Positions 1 through 6,721 are shown, counted from the first letter of the stretch. The stretch: 61,292 bases of DNA from an uncultured Clostridia bacterium (GCA_947632195.1 CANROE010000008.1:1-61292); one strand, 5' to 3'. Numbers and translations: made by a program. Notes: generated by a model not told the origin, from the letters alone.

Positions 1-48
1 GTACCCGTTTACGGGTCAGCCGGCATCATCCCCTTTTAGGGGTTGTGC

Positions 49-80
49 AAACCACCAGTTTACTGGTGGTTTTGATTTCT
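49..80 (+). terminator. Hairpin/terminator at the window's left edge
   Basis: A perfect 10-bp stem (49-58 with 63-72) with loop TTTA is followed by a T-rich stretch. Two shorter hairpins precede it: ACCCG/CGGGT at 3-16 and CCCC/GGGG at 30-42. It probably ends a transcript or element that begins outside the window. Confidence 0.5.
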
Positions 81-83
81 ATA

Positions 84-117
84 TTAAAAGTCCGCCGAGG
101 GGAGAACCTCTCGGCGG
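84..117 (-). terminator. Terminator overlapping the end of the upstream ORF
   Basis: On the minus strand an 11-bp GC stem (92-117, loop TTCT, one mismatch) is followed by a short T tract. Near-identical hairpins recur at 432-457 and 1285-1310. Confidence 0.6.
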
Positions 118-335
118 GCTATTGTGCTCTTATTTTTTCGCCAATCTGAATTGAAAATTGCCAATCCAATGCCATATAATACTTCAATATTAGTAAATAT
201 GGCTATGATTGATGTTATAAATATATCCGTATTCGGAGCATGAAGCGCTTCTGAATAGGTACACAAGATTACGATTAGCTCTGCAAGCACAAGCAAAACA
301 GCAATTACGATTTCAATGATATACTTCTTTTTCAT
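84..335 (-). CDS. Small two-helix membrane protein, function unknown
   Basis: An 83-residue protein with two predicted membrane segments (about residues 5-27 and 38-60) and a basic C-terminal tail. The ATG is preceded by an AAAGGAG ribosome-binding site at good spacing, which supports translation. I do not recognise the family. The last codons run straight through a terminator-like hairpin (92-117), so the final ten or so residues are encoded by the hairpin itself. In a neighbouring frame a stop lies just before the hairpin, in the A-rich run near 131-137, so the natural end may be slightly shorter than the open frame. Confidence 0.6.
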   Translation of the reverse strand: MKKKYIIEIVIAVLLVLAELIVILCTYSEALHAPNTDIFITSIIAIFTNIEVLYGIGLAIFNSDWRKNKSTIARREVLPSADF

Positions 336-424
336 CTTTGCACTCCTTTGGTTCGCTTATGCGAACCGAGATAATAATACCACTTTGAAAGAAGGAAGGC
401 AAGCAAAAATACAAGTGATTATCA

Positions 425-457
425 TAAAAAACCGCCGTGGGGAGAACCTCTCGGCGG
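425..457 (-). terminator. Terminator after the 121-aa gene
   Basis: A GC-rich stem at 432-457 is followed on the minus strand by six T residues. It is almost the same sequence as the hairpins at 92-117 and 1285-1310 and lies just past the stop at 469. Confidence 0.7.
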
Positions 458-468
458 GCTGTTCTATA

Positions 469-834
469 TTATTTTACTTTGAAAACTTTCACGTCGGAAA
501 ATTCGATTTCTAAAACATCATGGTGCGCTTCGCCGCCTGTAAAATACTCCAATTCGATTCGGGTGCGCATAAATTGCTCCGCGGAAAAGCAGTCGAGCGC
601 GAGGATATAGCAGTCTTTCATTCGCTTTGGTTTCCGGATAAATTTTCCGTCCCGAAATGAGATCTCATAGAAATTTCCGCCCGCAGGCGGGGCTAACGCA
701 GTCTTAAAATCGACAAGGAGCGAAAGGCACTCTTTCCCATATTTTTCGTTATAGCCCACATCGACGAGTTTTGCGTCGTGGAAAGAGATGTTTGTAAGGA
801 AGTCCATTCCGTCGCCGCTGATTTTTTGTTTCAT
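469..834 (-). CDS. Conserved-type hypothetical protein (121 aa)
   Basis: A 121-residue soluble protein with no signal peptide or membrane segment. The middle and end are rich in alternating hydrophobic and charged residues, which suggests a mostly beta fold. The ATG has a GGAGA ribosome-binding site, and a T-tailed hairpin follows the stop. It lies 31 bp downstream of the frameshifted membrane gene at 866-1182 and may share its promoter at 1217-1245. I do not recognise the family; function is unknown. Confidence 0.7.
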   Translation of the reverse strand: MKQKISGDGMDFLTNISFHDAKLVDVGYNEKYGKECLSLLVDFKTALAPPAGGNFYEISFRDGKFIRKPKRMKDCYILALDCFSAEQFMRTRIELEYFTGGEAHHDVLEIEFSDVKVFKVK

Positions 835-865
835 AAGGTTTCTCCGTGAGATTGAAATTTATAAA

Positions 866-1182
866 TCAATAACAGTATTGGAGGATCAGCATGGTATAAA
901 AAAGCAAGACGAGAAAGAATAAAGCCGAAACTGCAAATATGATATGGCTTGCTATTTTTATTTTGCGATTGTCTTTGACAAGGAGAGTAAAAATCGAGAG
1001 TAGCACCGAAATTGCCATCACAGCAAGAGCAAGATAGACGAGAAATTGCAGTTCTTCCCTCCGCCCTCAGCATTGGGAAGATAAGCAACGTCGTGTTCAA
1101 TTTTTAGGAAGCACAATGCTCCCATAAGCACATTCAAGCAAACCTTTACGGTTTCCAAAACGACAGATAATATTTTCCTCAT
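866..1182 (-). pseudogene. Small membrane protein interrupted by a frameshift
   Basis: A strong AGAGGAGG site precedes an ATG at 1182. The frame reads a short hydrophobic N-terminus and then leaves frame around 1050-1065, in a GGCGGAGGGAAG run. In an adjacent frame the following stretch encodes two good membrane helices (about 20 residues each, separated by a KDNRKIK loop) and stops at 866. Together the two pieces make a sensible protein of about 105 residues. The downstream piece has no start of its own with a ribosome-binding site until an internal ATG. A sequencing or assembly indel, a real mutation, or programmed frameshifting would all fit. Family not recognised. Confidence 0.55.
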
Positions 1183-1216
1183 GCGCTCCTCCTCTAAATT
1201 CCTGTTTGGTACTGTT

Positions 1217-1245
1217 ATTATACCATAAACCCATACGAAAATCAA
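1217..1245 (-). promoter_or_regulatory. Sigma-A promoter for the 1182/834 gene pair
   Basis: Minus-strand -35 TTGATT (1240-1245), 17-bp spacer, -10 TATAAT (1217-1222). It lies about 35 bp upstream of the ATG at 1182. Confidence 0.75.
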
Positions 1246-1273
1246 GCAAGGCAGGTATCGCCCCAAAGATTTC

Positions 1274-1310
1274 ATTATAAAGAACCGCCGAGGGGAGAAT
1301 CCATCGGCGG
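1274..1310 (-). terminator. Terminator-like hairpin upstream of the 1182 gene
   Basis: Stem at 1285-1310 with a minus-strand T-rich tail. It is a third copy of the hairpin at 92-117 and 432-457. Its position suits the end of the tRNA-Ala transcript coming from the right. Confidence 0.5.
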
Positions 1311-1344
1311 GCTTGGCTTATGCGTTCTCTTTTCCGAGATACAA

Positions 1345-1396
1345 AATAAATCCGAACCAATCGCGGGTCACGATTACCCTTGCCCGGTTCGGATTA
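1345..1396 (-). terminator. Second terminator hairpin in the tRNA-Ala tail
   Basis: On the minus strand CCGAACC pairs with GGTTCGG, with flanking A/T pairs, around a loop of about 27 nt. It is followed by a T-rich run. It comes right after the duplicated tRNA-Ala 3' end at 1405-1423, mirroring the arrangement at tRNA-Thr. Confidence 0.55.
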
Positions 1397-1404
1397 TTTT
1401 GATT

Positions 1405-1423
1405 TGGTGGAGATAACGAGATT
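1405..1423 (-). repeat. Duplicate of the tRNA-Ala 3' end
   Basis: Nineteen bases, including the encoded CCA, are identical to the tRNA-Ala 3' end at 1549-1567. The offset is 144 bp and the orientation is the same. The rest of the tRNA is absent, so this is a fragment and not a second gene. It resembles an attachment-site remnant, but no integrase is nearby. Confidence 0.8.
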
Positions 1424-1502
1424 ACTTCGCACTGCGTGCTCGTGCCGCGCTTATAGAAACAGAACTGCGCGCGGAGCGAACTCGGCGCGATTTCAAGCGG
1501 TT

Positions 1503-1562
1503 CGTTATCTCCACACATGCAAAAAGGACGGCTATGCCGTCCCTTGCATGGTGGAGATAACG
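1503..1562 (-). terminator. Long terminator hairpin including the tRNA-Ala 3' strand
   Basis: The core is GGACGGC/GCCGTCC with a TAT loop (1526-1542), then ATGCAA/TTGCAT, then a 12-bp helix. In that helix 1503-1514 is complementary to the tRNA acceptor and T-arm bases 1551-1562. On the minus strand the core is followed by TTTTT. The downstream arm therefore contains an antisense copy of the tRNA's own 3' end. Confidence 0.7.
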
Positions 1563-1624
1563 AGATTCGAACTCGTGGCCTCTGCGTTGCGAACGCAGCG
1601 CTCTACCAACTGAGCCATATCCCC
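1549..1624 (-). tRNA. tRNA-Ala (anticodon CGC)
   Basis: A 76-base cloverleaf read on the minus strand. The 7-bp acceptor stem is GGGGATA/TATCTCC, the anticodon stem CTGCG/CGCAG carries loop TTCGCAA (anticodon CGC), and the T arm is TTCGAAT flanked by ACGAG/CTCGT. CCA is encoded. It probably follows tRNA-Val in the same direction and may be co-transcribed from the promoter at 1976-2004. Confidence 0.95.
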
Positions 1625-1649
1625 AAACAGGTTCGTAATTTTATAATGA

Positions 1650-1885
1650 AGTAGAGATTTCTCCACTACGGTCGAAATGACATTTTAGAACGTGCGGGCG
1701 GGGCGAAATGACATTTTGGAATGTCACCCACCCCCTTGAATCCCCCTCCATGGGAGGGGGTTCTATTAGAGAGGGCTCCCAAAAAGATTTACGAAGTAAA
1801 GATTTTTGGGAAGAGGAGCAACCTGCGCCTAAGGCGTGGCTTTTGCGCTTGTGCAAAAACCCGCAAACGGCGCAGAGTTGCGACG
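1650..1885. repeat. Interspersed repeats between tRNA-Val and tRNA-Ala
   Basis: Two repeat families fill the gap. At 1650-1725 lie the GAGATTTCT and TCGAAATGAC motifs of the family also seen at 29541, 33174, 47500 and 50561. At 1769-1818 is an imperfect palindrome with GGGCTCCC and TTTTTGGGAAGAGGA arms that recurs beside tRNA-Thr at 32919-32962. No gene is seen. Confidence 0.7.
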
Positions 1886-1962
1886 TGGTGGGAACAACAG
1901 GGCTCGAACCTGTGACCTCACGCATGTGAAGCGTGCGCTCTAACCAACTGAGCTATGCTCCC
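1886..1962 (-). tRNA. tRNA-Val (anticodon CAC)
   Basis: A 77-base cloverleaf on the minus strand. The acceptor stem is GGGAGCA/TGTTCCC, the anticodon stem CACGC/GCGTG carries loop TTCACAT (anticodon CAC), and the T arm is ACAGG/CCTGT around TTCGAGC. CCA is encoded. A promoter lies immediately upstream at 1976-2004. Confidence 0.95.
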
Positions 1963-1975
1963 GAAAACATGTTCT

Positions 1976-2004
1976 ATTTTACATGCTTTTTTTTGTTCTG
2001 TCAA
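1976..2004 (-). promoter_or_regulatory. Promoter for the tRNA-Val/tRNA-Ala unit
   Basis: Minus-strand -35 TTGACA (1999-2004), 17-bp spacer with an A8 run, -10 TAAAAT (1976-1981). It lies 14 bp upstream of the tRNA-Val 5' end. Confidence 0.8.
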
Positions 2005-2033
2005 CCGTTTTTCAAGAGAAATTTTGTCTTTTG

Positions 2034-2561
2034 TCAATTCCTTTCATACACGCTTTTCCCAAAACTGTCAATCGCGACGACGAGCGGAAAGTTTTCCACC
2101 TCCATTTCATACACCGCTTCACTCAGAAGATCGGGAAAGGCGACACACTTCATCCGCTTTACCGCATTCCCATACGTTGCGCCCGCGCCGCCGATCGCCG
2201 CAAAATATACTTTCTTGTTGCGCTTTAACGCATCTACCGTCTCCGCGCTCATCTCGCCCTTGCCGATCATGCCGCCGAGCCCCAAATCGAGCAGACGCGG
2301 GGCGAAGGAATTCATCCGTGCCGAAGTCGTCGGGCCGCAGCTGCCGCAGACCTTGCCCTCGGGCGCGGGGCAGGGTCCCGCATAGTAGATAACGGCATTT
2401 TCAAGGGGGAAGGGAAGGGGATTTCCCTCGTCTAAAAGCGCGAAAATGCGCTTGTGCGCACAGTCGCGCGCGGTGTAGATTTTGCCCGAGAGCAAAACGG
2501 CGTCGCCCGCGTGCAGACGTTCGATTTCGGTGGGCGAGAGGGGAAGGGTAATCTTTTTCAT
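2034..2561 (-). CDS. Fumarate hydratase class I / tartrate dehydratase, beta subunit
   Basis: The beta (swivelling) subunit of a two-part Fe-S hydro-lyase, about 175 residues, the usual size. It carries the family signature around GSCGPTTSARM and GKGEM and the conserved AIGGAGATYGNAVK stretch near the C-terminus. The ATG at 2561 overlaps the alpha-subunit stop as TGATG and has an AGGAGG site, so I prefer it over the longer open frame. Together the subunits interconvert fumarate and malate, or dehydrate L-tartrate; sequence alone does not separate these. The enzyme is cytoplasmic and oxygen-sensitive, which fits an anaerobe. Confidence 0.9.
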   Translation of the reverse strand: MKKITLPLSPTEIERLHAGDAVLLSGKIYTARDCAHKRIFALLDEGNPLPFPLENAVIYYAGPCPAPEGKVCGSCGPTTSARMNSFAPRLLDLGLGGMIGKGEMSAETVDALKRNKKVYFAAIGGAGATYGNAVKRMKCVAFPDLLSEAVYEMEVENFPLVVAIDSFGKSVYERN

Positions 2562-3397
2562 CACAGCACCTCCTTTTCGCAGCGGATGCAGTGGCATTGG
2601 ATGTTGACGGCGACAGGCAGTCCCGCAATGTGGGTGGGAGCGACCTCGCAGCTCACGCCGAGCGCCGTCACCTTGCCGCCGAACCCCTGCGCGCCGATGT
2701 TGAGGCTGTTGATCTCCCGCAAGGCTCTTTCTTCGAGTTTCGCGACGTCCGCGCGGGGATTTCTGCTCCCCACTTCCCGCAGAAGCGCTTTCTTCGCAAG
2801 CAGGGCGCAGCCGTCGAAAGAGCCGCCGATCCCCACGCCCACATACACGGGCGGGCAGGGACGGGAGCCCGCCTTTTTCACCGTTTCGGAAATGAAGGAA
2901 ACAATGCCCTCTTCCCCTTCGGCGGGGGTAAGCATTTTGAGCGCGCTCATATTCTCGCTCCCGAACCCCTTGGGCAGAAAAGAGACGGAAATTTTGTCGC
3001 CTTCGACGATCTCCGTGTGCAGATGGGCGGGGGTGTTGTCCCCCGTGTTTTTGCGGGTAAGGGGGTCGCAGATGCTCTTGCGGAAATATCCGTCCGCATA
3101 CGCCCGCCTGACGCCGTCGTCTACCGCCTGCGCGAGTGGAGCGCCCTCCAAATAAACTCCCTGCCCGATTTCAAGCATGATGACCGCCATGCCCGTGTCC
3201 TGGCAGATGGGCATGTTTTCGCGCGCGGCGCAGTCCGCGTTTTCGAGCAGGGCGGAAAGCGCAAACCCAGCGGCGCCCGTCTCCTGTTGGGCGGCGTTTT
3301 CGAGCGCGGCGCGGCAGCTATTCGTGAGCGTGCGCCCCGCTTTTAAGGCAAGACGGTAGATACAGTCGGAAATTTGTCGGGTGTTTACAACTCTCAT
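2561..3397 (-). CDS. Fumarate hydratase class I / tartrate dehydratase, alpha subunit
   Basis: The catalytic alpha subunit (278 aa) that binds the [4Fe-4S] cluster. Three cysteine contexts expected for cluster ligands are visible: PICQDTG, GGSFDGC and NIQCHC. The family motifs VGVGIGGSFDG and APTHIAGLPVAVN are present. The start MRVVNTRQI matches the family's usual beginning. Its ATG lies only 6 bp after a TATAAT box, so the mRNA is probably leaderless. It is divergent from the CPBP gene at 3476. Fumarase is the more likely role for a lone alpha-beta pair; tartrate dehydratase is the alternative. Confidence 0.9.
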   Translation of the reverse strand: MRVVNTRQISDCIYRLALKAGRTLTNSCRAALENAAQQETGAAGFALSALLENADCAARENMPICQDTGMAVIMLEIGQGVYLEGAPLAQAVDDGVRRAYADGYFRKSICDPLTRKNTGDNTPAHLHTEIVEGDKISVSFLPKGFGSENMSALKMLTPAEGEEGIVSFISETVKKAGSRPCPPVYVGVGIGGSFDGCALLAKKALLREVGSRNPRADVAKLEERALREINSLNIGAQGFGGKVTALGVSCEVAPTHIAGLPVAVNIQCHCIRCEKEVL

Positions 3398-3403
3398 ACC
3401 TTT

Positions 3404-3431
3404 ATTATAAAACAAATTTCTTCAAAAGCAA
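3404..3431 (-). promoter_or_regulatory. Promoter of the fumarase/tartrate dehydratase operon
   Basis: Minus-strand -35 TTGCTT (3426-3431), 16-bp spacer, -10 TATAAT (3404-3409). The ATG (3397-3395) begins 6 nt after the -10, so transcription should begin at or next to the A of the ATG. Confidence 0.75.
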
Positions 3432-3440
3432 GATTTTTGT

Positions 3441-3469
3441 TTGAAAAACAGAAAAATTTTCGCTATAAT
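3441..3469 (+). promoter_or_regulatory. Promoter of the CPBP protease gene
   Basis: -35 TTGAAA (3441-3446), 17-bp spacer, -10 TATAAT (3464-3469). The ATG at 3476 begins 6 nt after the -10, again implying a leaderless mRNA. The promoter is back to back with the fumarase promoter. Confidence 0.8.
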
Positions 3470-3475
3470 GGAGAT

Positions 3476-4414
3476 ATGGAACAGAACGGTTCGGAACAGC
3501 TGGAACAATGGCGGAGAAAAGGGCTCACGGAGAGCGGGATCGCCTATACGGCCGCAGCGCTTTTGGGCATTCTCTTGGCCTACCTTTTGGCGGCGGTCGC
3601 CTCGGCGGTCGGGGGAGAGAGGTATGCGGAAAAAGATTGGTATCTCTATCTCGCCTATCTCATGCCTCAACTTGCCATTTTCGGGGCGGTCGCAGTCTAC
3701 TTTTTCCGTAGCAAAGAGCCTGTCCGCGCGCCCTTTCAAAAGACGCACCCCAAGTATTTTTTGGTCGCGCTGCTCATGGAGTTCGGGCTCTTGTTCTCCC
3801 TCTCCGAACTGAACGGACTGTTTATTTCGGGCTTGGAAGAGCTCGGCTATTCTTCGGGCGGGGTGACCGTTCCCGACCTTTCGGGGTGGAATTTGCTCCC
3901 CGCGCTCCTCGTGATCGGCCTTCTTCCCGCCCTTTTGGAGGAGACCCTCTTTCGCGGGATCGTCGCGCGCAAAATGCACGACGACGGATGGGGGTTTGCG
4001 GCTGCCGTGCTCCTCTCGGGCGCGCTGTTTTCTCTCTTCCACGGAAAGCCCGAACAGACCATCTATCAATTCCTCTGCGGCGCGTGTTTTGCACTCGTCG
4101 CACTGCGCGCGGGCAGCGTTTTGCCCACCATGCTCGCCCACTTTCTCAACAATGCGCTCATTCTCATTCTGACTTCGCTCGGTTTTGGCGACCTTCGCGC
4201 GGCGCTGCCCCTGTGGGGATATCTCCTCCTCGTCATCTCCTCCGGACTGTGCTTTTTGGGCGCGCTCGTCTATCTCATCTTTTTCGATAAGCGCGGCAAC
4301 CGAAAGGGGGGAGTGAAAGACGGCGTGATGTTCTTTATGGCGGCGGGCGGCGGGATCCTCGTCTGCGCCGTGGAATGGATCGCTGTGCTCGCAATGGGGT
4401 TTGTCAATGGTTAA
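3476..4414 (+). CDS. CPBP-family intramembrane glutamic protease
   Basis: A 312-residue polytopic membrane protein with about eight hydrophobic segments. The CPBP (Abi/Rce1-like) signature is complete: an EETLFRG motif near residue 158, a histidine in FHGKPEQ, and a final AHFLNN. These residues form the active site in this family, whose members trim prenylated or secreted peptides in the membrane. The start is fixed by the promoter just upstream; longer starts would lie before the -10 box. The stop overlaps the rlmH start (ATGGTTAA), so the two genes are co-expressed. Substrate unknown. Confidence 0.9.
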   Translation: MEQNGSEQLEQWRRKGLTESGIAYTAAALLGILLAYLLAAVASAVGGERYAEKDWYLYLAYLMPQLAIFGAVAVYFFRSKEPVRAPFQKTHPKYFLVALLMEFGLLFSLSELNGLFISGLEELGYSSGGVTVPDLSGWNLLPALLVIGLLPALLEETLFRGIVARKMHDDGWGFAAAVLLSGALFSLFHGKPEQTIYQFLCGACFALVALRAGSVLPTMLAHFLNNALILILTSLGFGDLRAALPLWGYLLLVISSGLCFLGALVYLIFFDKRGNRKGGVKDGVMFFMAAGGGILVCAVEWIAVLAMGFVNG

Positions 4415-4841
4415 AGTCAATTTTATCTGCGTGGGGAAACTCAAAGAGGGGTACCTGCGCGAGGCGTGCGCCGAATATCTCAAACGGCTGTCCCGTTTCT
4501 GCAAGGCAGAGGTCAAGGAGCTGCCCGAAAGTTCCCTCAAAGAGGAGGGCGAGAGCATTCTGCGCGCTTTTAAGGGACACACGATCGCGCTTGCCGTGGA
4601 GGGGAAGGGGTGCTCCTCCGAGAAATTCGCCGAAAAACTCAAATCGCTTTGCGATCGCGGAGAGGAGATCACCTTTGTGATCGGCTCCTCCTGCGGGCTG
4701 GACGCCAAAGTGAAAGACGCGGCGGACGAGCTGCTCTCCTTTTCGGAAATGACCTTTCCCCACCAGCTCATGCGCGTGATCCTGCTCGAACAGGTCTACC
4801 GCGCCTTTATGATCAACGGGGGAGGGGAATACCACAAATAA
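4407..4841 (+). CDS. rlmH: 23S rRNA (pseudouridine-1915-N3) methyltransferase RlmH
   Basis: A 144-residue SPOUT-family methyltransferase that methylates pseudouridine 1915 in helix 69 of 23S rRNA. The N-terminus VNFICVGKLKE and the knot region (FVIGSSCGL, then LSFSEMTFPHQLMRVILLEQVYRA) with the terminal GGGEYHK are diagnostic and full length. The ATG at 4407 overlaps the CPBP stop; a TTG at 4401 is a less likely start. It is translationally coupled to the CPBP gene. Confidence 0.96.
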   Translation: MVKVNFICVGKLKEGYLREACAEYLKRLSRFCKAEVKELPESSLKEEGESILRAFKGHTIALAVEGKGCSSEKFAEKLKSLCDRGEEITFVIGSSCGLDAKVKDAADELLSFSEMTFPHQLMRVILLEQVYRAFMINGGGEYHK

Positions 4842-4843
4842 GA

Positions 4844-5446
4844 TTCACGAAAAATCTTTTGCTTACGCAAAATCTTTTTCCGTGAAGAAACCGACTTTTC
4901 CGCTTTAACTTAGTTACTCTCGCGGTCGCGTTGTCGGACAATAAGCCGCAGGTATGCGGCAAATTGGGTGCGCTGCCGCAGGGAAACCCTGCTCCGCGCA
5001 GTAGATGATATTCACGAAAAATCTTTTGCTGGCGCAAAATCTTTTTTTGTTCACGCGTTTCTTTTCGCGCTGCGCTTAAAAAGAAACGCCGTGAGGAAAT
5101 TGGCGTGGGCAGTTTAACTTAGTTGTCCTCTTTTTCGTTTTATCGGACAGTAAGCCGTAAGAGTACGGCAAATTGTGGGCGCTGCCGCAGGGGAACCCTG
5201 CTCCGCGCAGTGAATTGTTTTCACGAAAATCTTTTGCTTACGCAAAATCCTTTTCCGTGAGGGACTCATTTCTCGCTGTCCCTGAAAGGGAAAGTGGCAT
5301 GAGCGGAGCGAATGTCGAAAGGGTTTCAAAACCCCTCAGCCTCGGCTTACGCCTCAACAGCTCCCCTATAAGGGGCGCCGAGTGTACAACAAATATTGTC
5401 GCGCAGCGCATAGGACAGCGAGAAAAAACAACGCATAAGATATTCC
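4844..5446. repeat. Cluster of family-B interspersed repeats
   Basis: No gene is seen in this 600-bp gap. It holds two full copies of one repeat (about 4844-5003 and 5011-5210) and a partial third from 5219. Each copy starts with a U-rich hairpin around AATCTTTTGC/GCAAAATCTTTTTCCGTGA, continues with a TAACTTAGTTG stretch and a CCGCA/TGCGG hairpin, and ends GCTCCGCGCAGT. Further copies lie at 29280-29512 and 50079-50412. The region 5280-5400 holds other low-information palindromes. Confidence 0.75.
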
Positions 5447-6262
5447 ATGAATATCTTTGAAGAAACGGAAATTGTTTATCGGCGGTATCGGGGCGAGAAG
5501 AAAATTTACGGAAGGAGCGCGGAGGAACGGCCGCTCTTTGCAATGTTTCTCGGCAAGCATGAGTTTCCCGTCGGCATTTCGCAGTACGCGATCCATGCAA
5601 GAGAGTGGGTCACAACATTCTTGGCATTCGCCCACTTAGAGCGCGGGATAACCCGTGGCGGCGTGTGGCTCTTGCCTCTCACCAACCCCGACGGCGCGCT
5701 CTTATCGCAGATGGGCCTTTGTTCCCTGTCCGAAGAGCGGCGGGCGACAGCGCTGAAACGCAACAACGGCAGCGCCGATTTCTCCCTCTGGAAGGCGAAT
5801 GCCGATGGGGTCGATCTCAACGTCAATTTCGACGCGCGGTGGGGGACGGGCCTCAAAAACGTCTTTTCGCCCGCGCCCGAAAATTACATCGGCAAAGCTC
5901 CTTTATCCGCGCCCGAGAGCAGCGCCCTGTGGAGGTTCACCCTCGAAGTCTCTCCCGATTATACGGTGAGTTGGCACACCAAGGGCGAGGAAATTTATTG
6001 GCGGTTCCACGAGCCCTTTTTCCGCGCCGCGCGGGACAAACGCCTTGCAACCGTTTTGAGCGAGAGCACGGGCTATCCCTTGCGCGAGGCGAAGGGGTCT
6101 GCGGGCGGGTATAAGGACATGTGCATCGAAAAGTTGAAAATTCCCGCCTTCACGGTGGAGTGCGGGAGAGAGGAACTTCCCCATCCGCTCGGCAAAGAAC
6201 AGGCGGGGGAGATCATACAAAAATGCGGCGGGGCGCTGTGTGCGCTTGCGGAAGGATTTTGA
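5447..6262 (+). CDS. M14-family zinc carboxypeptidase, cytoplasmic
   Basis: A 271-residue protein with all the metallocarboxypeptidase landmarks: HAREW (zinc His and Glu), NPDG, the DGVDLNVNF substrate pocket, a third zinc ligand in SWHTKGEE, and the catalytic glutamate in FTVECGREE. No signal peptide is present, unlike secreted digestive members. It may act on internalised peptides or murein peptides, as gamma-D-glutamyl-diamino-acid peptidases do. The ATG lacks a clear ribosome-binding site; a TAAGAT hexamer 5 nt before it hints at another leaderless start. The stop overlaps the tadA start (TGATG). Confidence 0.88.
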   Translation: MNIFEETEIVYRRYRGEKKIYGRSAEERPLFAMFLGKHEFPVGISQYAIHAREWVTTFLAFAHLERGITRGGVWLLPLTNPDGALLSQMGLCSLSEERRATALKRNNGSADFSLWKANADGVDLNVNFDARWGTGLKNVFSPAPENYIGKAPLSAPESSALWRFTLEVSPDYTVSWHTKGEEIYWRFHEPFFRAARDKRLATVLSESTGYPLREAKGSAGGYKDMCIEKLKIPAFTVECGREELPHPLGKEQAGEIIQKCGGALCALAEGF

Positions 6263-6720
6263 TGGAAGAAAAATTTATGCGCGAGGCCATCGCCCTCGCA
6301 AGGAAAGCGAAAAAGAAGGGGGAGGTGCCCATCGGCGCGGTGGTCGTCTACCGAGGGAAAGTCATCGGCAGAGGGTATAATCTCCGCACGCGGCTCCAAA
6401 TGGCGACCGCACACGCCGAGATGCGCGCAATCGACAGAGCGTGCAAAAAACTGCATTCGTGGCGGCTGCCCGAGGCGGAAATTTACGTCACTTTGGAGCC
6501 CTGCCCCATGTGCATGGGCGCGATCCTGAACGCCCGCATCGACTGCGTCTACTTCGGCGCATACGAGCAAAAGGGGAGGAGCCTCACCGCCGAGCTCGCG
6601 CAGGCGAATCTCCTCAACCATAAGGTGGAAGTCGTCGGCGGGGTGCTCAAAGAGGAGTGCGCGGAAGTGCTCACCTCCTTCTTCACCGAGATGCGCGCCC
6701 GCGAGAAGGGGAAGAAATGA
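6262..6720 (+). CDS. tadA: tRNA(Arg) adenosine-34 deaminase TadA
   Basis: A 152-residue deaminase that converts A34 to inosine in tRNA-Arg(ACG), allowing decoding of CGU/C/A codons. The zinc site is intact: HAEMRAI (zinc His and proton-shuttle Glu) and PCPMCMGA (two zinc cysteines). Length and the N-terminal MREAIALARKA helix match TadA rather than cytidine deaminases. The start overlaps the M14 stop, so translation is coupled. A bidirectional hairpin follows. Confidence 0.95.
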   Translation: MEEKFMREAIALARKAKKKGEVPIGAVVVYRGKVIGRGYNLRTRLQMATAHAEMRAIDRACKKLHSWRLPEAEIYVTLEPCPMCMGAILNARIDCVYFGAYEQKGRSLTAELAQANLLNHKVEVVGGVLKEECAEVLTSFFTEMRAREKGKK

Positions 6721-6721
6721 A

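Noticed and set aside
831..1100. 89-residue ORF immediately upstream of the 469-834 gene (ATGA overlap)
   Set aside because: The frame gives a peptide without sensible composition. The adjacent frame encodes two clear membrane helices and continues the frameshifted gene from 1182.
1405..1567. attL/attR of an integrated element at tRNA-Ala
   Set aside because: The repeats are only 144 bp apart with no integrase or cargo between them. A complete integrative element is excluded, although a remnant is not.
1933..2392. Several plus-strand frames of about 150 codons opposite the fumarase beta gene
   Set aside because: They are low-complexity antisense frames caused by the high G+C content and have no ribosome-binding sites.
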